DNA from: Leptasterias polaris | Taxonomy: Eukaryota > Echinodermata > Asteroidea > Forcipulatida > Asteriidae | Assembly (NCBI GenBank): GCA_037783415.1 | Contig: JAZGTN010000168.1 | Coordinates: 558,001 to 622,000, forward strand | Length of the DNA stretch: 64,000 bases | Reading direction: 5' to 3' | In this document: positions 11,952 through 21,381 of the stretch, one piece after another | Layout: every line of letters begins with the position of its first letter | Position numbering within the stretch: position 1 is the first letter of the stretch | Notes under the pieces: model-generated | Told to the model about the DNA's origin: nothing | The model's database searches: none | The model's input: only the letters and a program-made list of their open reading frames with translations | Program-made: the position numbers and the translations under genes

Positions 11952-12200
11952 AGTTGTTTTGAATACCTAAAATTGTTTCTGAATCTCAAAAATTGTTGAG
12001 AGTTGAAGTTCAAAGTTACACCATTGGTGTGTTTGAGTTTTTTACTGTTAACTTCCTAGTTCTTGAGTTACTAAAAACATCACTCATTAGAAAATAATTC
12101 TGAATGCAACAACTTTGCACCATATTCTGAAATTTTTATTTCAAATTGCAACTGGATGTTCAAACAAACACCTACATCTATCCAACCATTTTCAATGTAC
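11952..12200. other. 3' non-coding part of the gypsy element
   Basis: AT-rich, no reading frame. It runs from the integrase stop to the nested element. The gypsy sequence resumes at 13,208 and reaches the polypurine tract just before 13,257. Confidence 0.55.
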
Positions 12201-12281
12201 TGTGATGTCTTTGTTTAGATCACATTAAACTCAACACAAATAACGAAGGTCCAAACAAGAAGTTGATTCAGAACTAACAAC

Positions 12282-12519
12282 TTAACTTTATTATTTACAA
12301 CAGTACGGACAGCAGGTACACAACCATTATAAAGTGTAAGACAGCACTACCTTTGCCGGCCTCCGGAAGTACTGATTGGCAATAGTGCACCACCCCACCT
12401 AACGGAACGAGAACACTATTGCCAATCAGTACTTCCGGAGGCCGGCAAAGGTAGTGCTGTCTTACACTTTATAATGGTTGTGTACCTGCTGTCCGTACTG
12501 TTGTAAATAATAAAGTTAA
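12282..12519. repeat. 106-bp hairpin of LTR sequence
   Basis: 12,282-12,387 and 12,414-12,519 are perfect or near-perfect inverted copies separated by a 26-base loop. Both arms are LTR sequence of the nested element, so this is a head-to-head LTR rearrangement. Confidence 0.95.
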
Positions 12520-12716
12520 TGAAAAGTTAACTGAAAAGATTCGTCACACTTTGTTGTCCATTCAAACTTAGTATCTTTTCTTGTCAAAGCAATGATTGAA
12601 TGTGCAATTTTAGCATAGTCTTTAATATATCTGCGGTAGTATCCCGTTAAACCCATAAATGTTCTCACCTCAGAGAGCGTTTTAGGTACAGGATACTCGC
12701 AGACAATTTTGATCAT
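12516..12716 (-). pseudogene. Gypsy RT-RNase H connection fragment
   Basis: Minus-strand reading contains PKTLSEVRTFMGLTGYYRRY and then IALTRKDTKFEWTTKC, the conserved link between reverse transcriptase and RNase H in Ty3/gypsy pol. The fragment belongs to the nested element and differs clearly from the same region of the host element. No other pol domain survives. Confidence 0.88.
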
Positions 12717-13562
12717 CCATGTGAGAGGTACCGGGATCGTTACCCGGATCTTCCACCATATGTGATGTCTTTGTTTAGATCACATTAAACTCAACACAAA
12801 TAACGAAGGTCCAAACAAGAAGTTGATTCAGAACTAACAACTTAACTTTATTATTTACAACAGTACGGACAGCAGGTACACAACCATTATAAAGTGTAAG
12901 ACAGCACTACCTTTGCCGGCCTCCGGAAGTACTGATTGGCAATAGTGCACCACCCCACCTAACGGAACGAGAACACTGAGTATGGTGTGGTGGTCACAAT
13001 ATATAGGCGCTATAACAATTGACATAGTTTACATTCCAATTCCCAAGGAACAAGGATATCTTGTATTCCAAGAACAATGAAGTATCTTACAATAGTAACA
13101 ATTCTTGGAATACCTTATAGCGTCAATACATTAAACACTTTCTGAGAATACTTAATGACGTCATCACAGTACCTACTTCATTATTATATCCTAGTTGTCT
13201 CCCCACAAACTAATTTTTTGTGCCCAAATTATTTTCTTTCAAAAGAGGGGGGACGTTGTGATATGGGACTACTTTATCCTGCCCATGTATATTGTGCACC
13301 ACTGTGTTATCAGCCTTCTTATAAAGTGGTATGAAAGAATAAAGACCTTGGTCAGGAGCTAGGAAAGCAACCATCGTATATCGCCTTAATTACTTCCTAG
13401 ACTCATATCACTTCAGTTTCACTAACTTTCTGTTGCCGCTGCCGTCTAAATAGGTTTTGGCATAGTGAATGTTTAGCACATTCATCACATGGCGAGTAAT
13501 TGATGAAGAGTTTAGTCAGTTATCTTTTTAGGTGTGTGTTTACCGGAAATACTGTCTTTAAG

Positions 13563-13812
13563 GGGTACAGACTGGTCTTTGGGTGGTAAAGACTGGTCTT
13601 TGGGTGGTGAAGACTGGTCTTTGGGTGGTGAAGACTGGTCTTTGGGTGGTACAGACTGGTCTTTGGGTGGTACAGACTGGTCTTTGGGTGGTACAGACTG
13701 GTCTTTGGGTGGTACAGACTGGTCTTTGGGTGGTACAGACTGGTCTTTGGGTGGTACAGACTGGTCTTTGGGTGGTACAGACTGGTCTTTGGGTGGTACA
13801 GACTGGTCTTTA
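13563..13812 (-). repeat. 21-bp coding minisatellite in deaminase copy 2
   Basis: Twelve 21-bp units, read on the minus strand as KDQS plus VPP, SPP or LPP. In the intact copy 1 a single unit-like sequence (KDQSLLP) occupies the same place, the loop between the HAE and SPC-x2-C zinc motifs. The array is therefore an in-frame expansion of an existing codon block. Confidence 0.93.
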
Positions 13813-13834
13813 GACAGCTTCTGTAAGCTCATTT

Positions 13835-14277
13835 GTGACCCGCTCTGTGAAAATGAGTCGGATGTCGCCTAATGCATTATTATGTAATGGACCTTTCAAT
13901 GGGGAAAATATTTTGTTTTTTAATTTTTTTTAAATATTTTTTTTAACTTTTTTAAGATCTATTTTTGCATGGTAAACTTTCAGAACACTCATTTTTAGTC
14001 AATAAAGCTATGAAAACATCATACTTTAGTCTAATTTGTGTCCTTTTGCTAATATGTAGAGCGAAAATTGTAGTTTTAAACATCAATTTACTTGTAATTC
14101 ATTTTCAACAAAAATGATACCTTGGCTAATTTCAAATGGGAGTAACTCAGCAACGCGATACACCCCAGAGCTTAGACATATACCAAATAACTGCTGCTGG
14201 TGTGTTCTTTCCAGCCATGTATATAACTCAATTCTTTAAATTGTCAACATCTGACTCATTTTCACAGAGCGGGTCAC
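13835..14277. mobile_element. 443-bp MITE with inverted ends
   Basis: Ends GTGACCCGCTCTGTGAAAAT...ATTTTCACAGAGCGGGTCAC are inverted copies, flanked on both sides by ATTT (13,831-13,834 and 14,278-14,281) as a 4-bp target duplication. The interior is AT-rich with no gene. It interrupts deaminase copy 2 between the HAE motif and the minisatellite. Confidence 0.85.
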
Positions 14278-14522
14278 ATTTAGGAAATTCTGCTCTGCAT
14301 GTACTCGGTCTTTGTTGCAGTAAATCTTCTTTGTACTTTGAACAGTGAGACAGGTTGTTTTTGGCCATGTCGCAGCCGATGTAGCCATGGTTTTAATGAC
14401 CTCTTTACAACTTTGCAGATCGTTGTTTGCCATTGCCAATGCCATGCTTGTTGGATTCCTGTAACAAGTGCAGACAGAATGCTTTTGTCTAAATTTTCTA
14501 GGCAACATTTAAGAAGTACCTG

Positions 14523-15023
14523 TGTAGTGAATTCTTCCTTTTCTTTTGATGAATGGCCCAAAGATGTGGCCAGGTGTACATCAACAAAGATCCCCATATA
14601 CCATTTAGAAGACTCTCCTATTCATTATAACCATTGGTGCGAAACGCGGTAACAAAAAGCTACAGAGCGGGTTTCGTCACCCCACTCTTCGTTCTACCTT
14701 CAACAAGTGAGGTTCACCAAAGCATTTCTCATCTTATCTGTATCGTCTTCATAATTAACGTGTATGCTGAGGCTACGTGGACCCTGAACTTGGCTCGGTG
14801 GTGTTTGCCCCTTACAACGAAGGGGTCCAGGTAACCAAGGCTTACGTGAGTTTACTTAAATAAGTCCCAGAAGTCTACGGGCATTTCGTGTATATAAATA
14901 TAGTTATTCATTTAAGCCTCAGAATTCATAGGCAAACTTATTCTTTACTGTTCGGCAGATGCGAACATTTTCTTTCTTTTTGATAAGCATTAGCATTTAA
15001 ATAACCCACTGCTTATCCACTAA
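14523..15023. mobile_element. 501-bp insertion, solo-LTR-like
   Basis: Compared with the 5' flank of copy 1, copy 2 has 501 extra bases bounded by a 5-bp direct duplication ACCTG (14,518-14,522 and 15,024-15,028). It starts TGTAGTG, ends CACTAA and contains a TATAAATATAG box. Length, 5-bp duplication and rough TG-start fit a solo LTR, but no internal partner is present in the window. Confidence 0.6.
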
Positions 15024-15026
15024 ACC

Positions 15027-15500
15027 TGCTGTAAATTGCATGCAGTGTGTTTGTGATATACATGTAGTATTCACACTTCACAATGAACCATCTTGTTCCC
15101 TTATCTGTAATTTGAGCTCCCCTCTTTTTACACACTCCCTTCCCTCTGTTTGGAATCAAGGACCCATTTATTGATGGTCCTACATGTAAGCTTGGCCACG
15201 CCCATGTTTTGTAGAAATAACACTTATGTGCTAACTAATTTCTGGAAGCTTTTTAGAAATGTCATACTGTAATGAAGTATCATTCTTGTTTTATCAGGCC
15301 TGATGTAACATTGTTCGTTTTGTTTTTAAGAACCCCAAAAATATTGGAAGGTTTTAACTAGGAATGAGAAATTTTAGAATTTAGAATACCAGTTTGATAA
15401 AAATTTATTATTTTTTTCTTCCGAATTAAAGATCAACTTGAAAGAAAATTTAAATTATTGTTATTTTGTTATAGAAAGGTAATGGATGAGTAATGATAAA
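15027..15500. repeat. 5' flank of deaminase copy 2, paralogous to 5.58-6.18 kb
   Basis: Matches the copy-1 flank block by block, with small deletions (the G-rich stretch near 5,800 is missing here). A further short copy of the TTTTATCAGGCCTGATGTA block lies at about 16,063-16,115, beyond an inserted retrotransposon fragment. Confidence 0.8.
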
Positions 15501-15528
15501 ATATTGAGTAAACTAATTTAAAATGGTT

Positions 15529-16052
15529 TTATGATATACGGGTCCTCGGAATGGTAAGCAGAAATGGGTCTCGTGAAGAGCGAAGATTAGGGCGAGATGG
15601 GTTATGAGATGTAAAGCAATCTTTGATATATGTTGGCGTCTGGTCATGGAAGGCTTTAAAAACAAATAACAGTATTTTGAAGAGAATTCTTTCTTTTATG
15701 GGAAGCCAGTGGAGAGGTTTAAGTAGAGGATTGGAGTCATGACGTCGATCTAGCTTAAAGATAATGCGAGCTGCCCAGTTCTGTAAACTTTGCAGCCGCT
15801 TCAAGTAAACCAGGGGAACAGATGTTAAAAGGTAGTTGCAGTAGTCTAATCTGGACAAAATATGACAGCGCACAGCACTATGACAGGTATCTTCAGTTAT
15901 GTACTTCCTTATTTGTGATATGCTTTCTAGATGGAACCTAACAGACCTACATAAATGATTTACTTGTTCTAACATAGACATATTACAATCAAAGTAAGCA
16001 CCAAGGTTCCTGGCTGATTTAAAAGGTACAATAGTTGTTGAACCTATATTGA
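15529..16052 (-). pseudogene. Non-LTR retrotransposon RT 3' fragment
   Basis: Minus-strand frame with the C-terminal signature of CR1/L2-type LINE reverse transcriptases: ILSRLDYCNYLL, LKRLQSLQNWAARII, LHWLPIKERILFKILLFVFKA, and upstream ARNLGAYFDCNMSM. The palm with the catalytic Asp box is missing, as usual for a 5'-truncated copy. It is inserted within the duplicated deaminase 5' flank. Confidence 0.9.
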
Positions 16053-16909
16053 GAGTATCATCCTTGTTTTATCAGGCCTGATGTATCAATGTTCGTTTTG
16101 TTTATAAGAACCCCTAAATATTGATTGCAAACCAAATGTCGTAAAAGAATAGGAAATGACAAAATAAAACACATTAAGTTTAGACAAAGTTCTGTTAAAG
16201 AAACAATACGGGGCGGAACGGCAGATGCCACGATTAAAAAAATGTTGTACAACTTTTTACTAGTGATGTGACCAAACTTGACATCGTTTGTGTGTGTGAG
16301 TAGGTAACCTATAATTTGATCAGATATACATTAGTTAAGATTTTTGCCGGAAATTGTTTTTTTTGGAAGAATTACACAAAGGCAAACTTTGACCTTCCGG
16401 TACGACCGGCCGGTACGACCGGCAGTAAAGGTCATGTGAATTTGGCGTTAACTTTTCAAATGTTGCCCGTGTCTTGATCTATCATATGCCTAAATATGAA
16501 TACTGTAGCTTTAATATTCAGAGACATACAGGCATTCGCATGAGGTCACTTTTTAAACTTAAATGGCTTGTAATTTGACACCCGATGACGTCATCATGAC
16601 GTAACTGAAACAGTTTTTATCTCCTAATGGTTATCTAACTATGGTAAAAATTTCAAGTTTATATGAGCTTGGGAAGTGTGCTTTTGTTAGCGGACAAGCG
16701 GCAAAGAGAAGAAGAATCTGAAGAAGTAAAAAATAAAAAACAAAAAAAAACGAACAATAAGAAGAGATCTTCGGACTTTTGTCCGAACACCTAAAAAAAT
16801 AAAGTACAAAAACAAGAGGTGTTCCGGGCGGATTGCCCGAACACCTAATAATATAGGCTCTTATATAGTGCAAATCCAAAGAATGATCATTGTGCTTCAC
16901 ACATTGGTC

Positions 16910-17180
16910 ACTGGGCCATTTGTTTCATTCCTGAAACCATCTCAGCTCCCTGGGGAGTATAAAGCCTGTGCTGCAGAAGAGCACTAAATTAATCATTCAA
17001 AAGAACCATCTCTGCCCTCACAGGTACCCATTTTACCCCTGGGTGAAGAGAAGCAATTATAGTTAAGTGTCTTGCTCAAGGACACAAGTGCCATGACTGG
17101 GATTCAAAGCCACATCCTGATGACTCAGCCACCAGAACTTGAGTCCGATGCACTAAACGCTCGGCCAAGACACAAAAAAG
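16910..17180 (-). mobile_element. tRNA-derived SINE, minus orientation
   Basis: On the minus strand it starts TTGGCCGAGCG (box A-like) and has GGCTTTGAATCCCAG (box B-like), then the tail block TTGTGTCCTTGAGCAAGACA. The same tail block recurs at 20,520 and 26,170, which defines one SINE family with a Leu/Ser-type tRNA head. Confidence 0.75.
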
Positions 17181-17194
17181 TGTATATCATCATT

Positions 17195-18345
17195 TTGTCA
17201 GGGTGGACATGCATTCATTGATGTTCTTATTGTGTGCAACCCCCAAAAATATAATCAGTTTTATATACCCAAATTTGAGTGGAGCTGAAGGTTGAGCTTA
17301 ACAAAATAAATATTTGTGTAATATTGTTTAACTTTTTAAAAATATGATCAACATGTACTTACAGTTTGCAGATGGTTGGGTTGGTTCGTCCAGTATGCCT
17401 TTTGTTAAAATTTGAAAGGATGATGTCTAGTTGATAATTTGCAGGCAGGGCTTTCACAAAGCATGTGTTGAGATTGTGCAGGCCATGCAAATTAAATGGT
17501 GTTTCTAATTGCTTTACTCATTTTTCAAAAACTACGTACAGCACCTCGATCAGCCAGTAATATTTCAAGGGACGCTTTCTACCGTCGCTATCTTTAAACC
17601 AGTCTAATGTGGACTCTCTGTGAAAGAACTATTGTATTTGTAAAATTGCATATGATTCTCACACAGATGGTTTATTAGTCATCTCACATAAATTAACCTG
17701 GTTTCCATCATTGCTTTCATGGTCTGTCTGGGGAAATTAAAATCAATATACATGTAGTTGGTGATTTCAATATGTATATTAGTAACATCCATAGATAATG
17801 TTAAGTGTGTGATGGTGACATCCAGTGTTCGTACATACATGATAATGTAACTGCAAATAACCTGTACATGTTTTTGGTAAATGCCATCATGTGTTTATTG
17901 AATGAAATAGAAAGGAGAAAAGCAAGTTGTTAGCCAGTGTTAAAAAGCTTCATCCCTGGCTTGACGTTTCTCCAGGGTCTATGTTTTTATAGTGGATGTA
18001 AAATTAATACTAAACATGGGTTGAAAAGGTGTTGTCCCTTCTTTCTTCAAACTTGTAAAATGTGTGTTGTTGACATTGTTGCCTACATGGCCATACAAAA
18101 TAAATGTTTTGTTGCTGTCATGCATCAAAGTCCGGGTTTCAATTTGTACGTAATTGCATGGCAGTGGGGAATTCCACCAGTGTGACACAATCAACAGGAA
18201 AATGAAAAAAAAGAGTTATCGGTTATAAAAAATTTGTATTTTTATTGATACTGTGCTTAGTGATAGTTTTTCTTTAAACTTGATACTTGATTATCCTTTT
18301 GGGCAAATTTGGTGTGTGGAATAAAAGTGGTTTATTGGGGAAAAA
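17195..18345. repeat. Orphan deaminase 5' flank (paralogous to 23.04-23.95 kb)
   Basis: Shared blocks with the upstream region of deaminase copy 3 appear in the same order: TTGATGTTCTTAT...GCAACCCCCAAAA, AAATAAATATTTGTGTAATA, ATATGATCAAC.TGTACTTAC, GGAATTCCACC and CAAATTTGGTGT-like ends. The minus-strand donor GTAAGTAC (GT at 17,362-17,361) is also conserved. No deaminase body follows between 16.1 and 17.2 kb, so this is the remnant of a lost copy. Confidence 0.65.
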
Positions 18346-18349
18346 TGGC

Positions 18350-19595
18350 CGCTAAAGAACACGAGGGTTAGTACATGTAGAGCCTTGGCTGTACAAACTG
18401 AGTAAGACTCTACTCAGAAATTTTTAACATTATCCTATAAATGTGCCATAGATTCGTTTTGTAGTGTTTGTTTAGAGATGGTCTGCATTTCATCTCTATG
18501 TGCCAAGACTTGGCTCATGGTGTAAACTGTTTGACTAAATTGTTTTCAGTAAAATTGTTCAGGAAAATAATACCAAACAGAAACTTTACATAACAGAAAT
18601 TTTGTTTTGTTTTAGAAATCTATCTAAAATGTTAACATTGGAAAATGTACAATTAGGGTGTCTTACGCGACTCATGTTCTAATCTTTTTAGTTGGGAGCA
18701 TAGTTGGAAGGTAGCTATAAAGCCAATCAGTCAATCAATCCAAAGTCCTTTATAGAGCGCCACAATCAAAAGTTTGCTTTAAGGCGCTGAGGCACAGTTG
18801 AATGGTTAGTAAGTAAGCCGGCTGGAACATGTGAGCGTTAAGGGGTGTCTTGAATTGAGCATTTTTGCACAGTACCACTTGAAGGTTACTATAGTCTTTC
18901 AAAGGGTTAACTATACATTGAATGATATCCAGATAAATGTAATGCTTGAAATAAGTAGTTGAAGTCTTGTTAATGAGTTTCAATCCAAAAGCTTTATTTG
19001 TTATAACTTTGACACCATCACAATAATCTTGAGAAATGATTTACATCTCAAAGAATACAATATACAAATACACACACAAAAACTACACCCACAAACTACA
19101 CCCACACACACGTGTGTAATATACCAGGACCCAATTTCATAGAGCTGCTTAACGGTAAGCAAATTTGCGCCAGATTTGTGGTGTTAATCACTTTTGTTGC
19201 AGCTAGCTATTGAAGGGGATCATTCAATACATACAAGACTACATACTCAGTGCTTGTAGAGTTCTGCATGAAAAACAGAACCCTAAAGAGCCTCAGTGGG
19301 ATTTGAACCCAAAACCTTCTACAGCAGATATCAGCTAGATTTTTGTACTAATTGGTGATGAGGGGCCAGTAAGATTCATGCTATTAGCAGTGGGTATTAC
19401 AAACAATAGCTACACATGTAGTTCCTGATAGATGCCAACTTCAAAGCCAACTTGGGCTTCGGCTTTGAGCTAACTTCAAGCATTCTAAATTTTCTACGCA
19501 GCCGAGTGAGTGGTTAACCGATGGATCATGCAAGGAATATGACAAATTTCATGTATGCCGCATGCAGGATAAACGCAAAACACATAATTTTGCGT
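18350..19595. other. No gene; fragments of dispersed repeats
   Basis: A tRNA-like B-box remnant (GGATTTGAACCC) lies near 19,300, and a CCAATTTCATAGAGCTGCTTA end, like those of the MITEs at 41.8 and 44.7 kb, near 19,130. I see no exon. Confidence 0.5.
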
Positions 19596-19599
19596 TTAA

Positions 19600-19973
19600 A
19601 GGCACTGAACACGTTTTGTAATTGTCAAAGACCAGTATTCTCACTTGGTGTATCCCAACATATGCATAAAATAACAAGCCTGTGAAAATTTGGGCTCAAT
19701 TGGTCATTGAAGTTGCAAGAAAATAATGAAAGAAAAAACATTCTTGTTGTACAAATTAGTGTGCTTTCAGATAGGAATAAAAGACTTCATGCATGAAGTC
19801 TTTTATTATTTTGGTGAGAAATTACCTCTTTCTCAAAAACTACATTACTTCAGAGGGAGTCGTTTCCTACAATGTTTTATTTTTTCAACAGCTCTCCATT
19901 GCTCGTTACCAAGTAGGCCTAAGTTTTTAAGCTAATATTTGTTTTGAGTAATTACCAAACGTGTTCAGTGCCT
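19600..19973. mobile_element. 374-bp MITE with AGGCACTGAACACG ends
   Basis: Left end AGGCACTGAACACGTTTTGT and right end complement AGGCACTGAACACGTTTGGT form inverted termini next to TTTAA on both sides. A palindrome (AAAAGACTTCATGCATGAAG) lies inside. A 213-bp relative occurs at 48,498-48,710. Confidence 0.8.
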
Positions 19974-20454
19974 TTTAAAAAAATAACTAATTTACTGGCA
20001 AAGATGGTCGACTTAAAACTGTGTAACGTCAAGTGGGAACTATCTATTTAGATGTGACTGATGTAATTTACTCAGTTCAGATTGCACGTTCAGCAATGTT
20101 TCTAAACTTGGAATACGTTTTAACTGTACAAAAATATATTGAAATCTTTGCCATATTCATGATAAACACAACAATAAAACATAGTAAATTTTCAATTCGA
20201 AAGGGCTAATTTACTGCAACTGTAAAAACACTAAAGAAATGTCTTTAAACATTTCCAGTAATTAATTTATAGATTTTGTTACCATTTTGTCTCTGTTTAC
20301 CAAACATCATTGTTGTTGGTGAGCAGTTTACACAAGTTTTTCTTATTTTTTAAATTAATAAAAATCAAAGTGCACAATGAATACATGTACAGGCAAAGTA
20401 ACAGTTAGTATCAATATAAAGTAAAATAATTAGTATACAAAACTTCACTCAAGG

Positions 20455-20845
20455 GAACTGGACTCAAGCTCTGGTGTTTCTGATCAGCAGAGTGTGGGTT
20501 CGAGTCCCAGTCTTGAAACTTGTGTCCTTAAGCAAGACACTTGCATGTAACCATTGTTATTCATTGCTTCGTCTTTTGTATGGGACGTAAAGCCATTGTT
20601 CCCTCCTGGTGTGTAATGCAGGCATAAGAACCCAGTAACCTTTATCGATAACAGAAAGGGGTTTGCCCGGTGTTTCTGGCAGTGGGTACTTATGTAAATG
20701 AGCAGGCGACGAGGTCTTAAATGGCTCTTTAAAACTGGTAGGGTTGTGGCTGTGCAGTAAAGGAGCAAGCCGAAGGTGAGATCCTTCACTGCAGGGCCAT
20801 GATTCTGCAAGGTTTTAAATGGCCGTTTAAGACTGAGTCATTACT
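20455..20845 (+). mobile_element. tRNA-derived SINE
   Basis: GACTCAAGCTCTGGTG, then box B-like GGGTTCGAGTCCCAG, then TGTGTCCTTAAGCAAGACAC: the same modules in the same order as the copies at 17.1 and 26.1 kb. The 5' head is partly lost. The downstream body runs to about 20,845. Confidence 0.75.
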
Positions 20846-20929
20846 GTATTTTTCCCAATTTATAAATGCCCTTTTTGTTAAAAAGCGTAATACATATTGA
20901 CGAAATAGAGAGACCCCCAACATAGGGCT

Positions 20930-21000
20930 AGATAGCTCAGTTGGTAAAGCGCCGCTACGTTAATCCGGAGGTCAATGGTTCAAGTCCCGCTCAAGTAAAT
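20930..21000 (+). tRNA. tRNA-like sequence, probably a pseudo-tRNA or SINE head
   Basis: GGGCTAGATAGCTCAGTTGG gives an acceptor 5' strand, a D arm and a good box A. GGTTCAAGTCCCG gives a box B and T loop. The anticodon-arm region CTACGTTAATCCGG would present GTT. The 3' acceptor strand (CTCAAGT) pairs poorly with GGGCTAG, so the gene is degenerate. A tRNA-derived repeat is more likely than a working tRNA. Confidence 0.45.
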
Positions 21001-21381
21001 TTTTCTTTGTTCAACCCAAAATCATGTAAAATTTACCTAGTCAGTTTCCCTTGTGGTTTATTATTTGATATTTGTTGTAAAATCTGTAAAACTTTTCAGT
21101 GTCAATTTTCAACTCCTATCAGTCCTCAGGCTCAGCTTCGCAACGAGTCAAAATTGCATGGACGCTCAATGGTTGTGCATAGGCGAACGTGCTAATAGAT
21201 TGTACATTGAGTTCTGTATGTATTGATTGCGTTATGCGTATATTAGCGCCAGCATAAGCTTGCACGCCATGCGTATGTTTAAAAACTTCTCACGGTGTTT
21301 ATATCGCACATTTAAAAATGGCCATGTGATTTCCTCTCGACCAATCAGAATGGATAAACTGTTTGGGTATTTATGAATGAC

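Larger units (their letters stand above)
12201..13207 (-). mobile_element. Nested, rearranged LTR element
   Basis: A full LTR of 447 bp (12,761-13,207; TGTG...CACA ends) and a partial copy of it (12,201-12,417, matching 12,761-12,977 base for base) flank a remnant interior. On the minus strand the full LTR has a TATATATTGTG box and an AATAAAG signal. It is followed at once by TATGGTGGAAGATCCGGG, a candidate primer-binding site, and then jumps into an RT fragment, so most of the interior is deleted. An inverted 106-bp LTR piece sits next to the partial copy. It lies in the 3' non-coding part of the host gypsy element. Clean target-site duplications were not seen. Confidence 0.8.
6566..13415 (+). 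mobile_element. Ty3/gypsy LTR retrotransposon inserted in deaminase copy 2
   Basis: Two 159-bp LTRs (6,566-6,724 and 13,257-13,415), beginning TGTGATATGG and ending TCACTTCA, look identical base for base. A candidate primer-binding site (TGGTGGCAGCGG) follows the first LTR directly, and a polypurine tract (AAAAGAGGGGGGACG) precedes the second. The internal order gag, protease, reverse transcriptase, RNase H, integrase is that of Ty3/gypsy. There is no env frame. The 3' non-coding part is enlarged by a nested minus-strand LTR element (12,201-13,207). I could not find a clean target-site duplication; 68 extra bases separate the deaminase sequence from the left LTR. Confidence 0.93.
6280..14445 (-). 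pseudogene. AID/APOBEC-like deaminase copy 2, disrupted
   Basis: Minus-strand pieces of one gene, in order. The N-terminal piece (14,445 down to about 14,282) keeps MALAMANN and the HAE zinc motif. It breaks at a MITE (13,835-14,277). Next come twelve 7-residue KDQSVPP repeats (13,563-13,811), then a frameshift, then FINYSPC-x2-C (near 13,490-13,525) with a deletion just after it. The Ty3/gypsy element 6,566-13,415 follows, and finally the C-terminal piece at 6,280-6,497, which has at least two further frameshifts. Copy 1 has the same order uninterrupted, which proves the pieces belong together. The ATG and the acceptor just before it are preserved. It cannot make a full deaminase as it stands. 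Confidence 0.85.

Noticed and set aside
20930..21000. Functional tRNA gene
   Set aside because: Boxes A and B are good, but the acceptor stem does not pair properly, so I list it only as tRNA-like.
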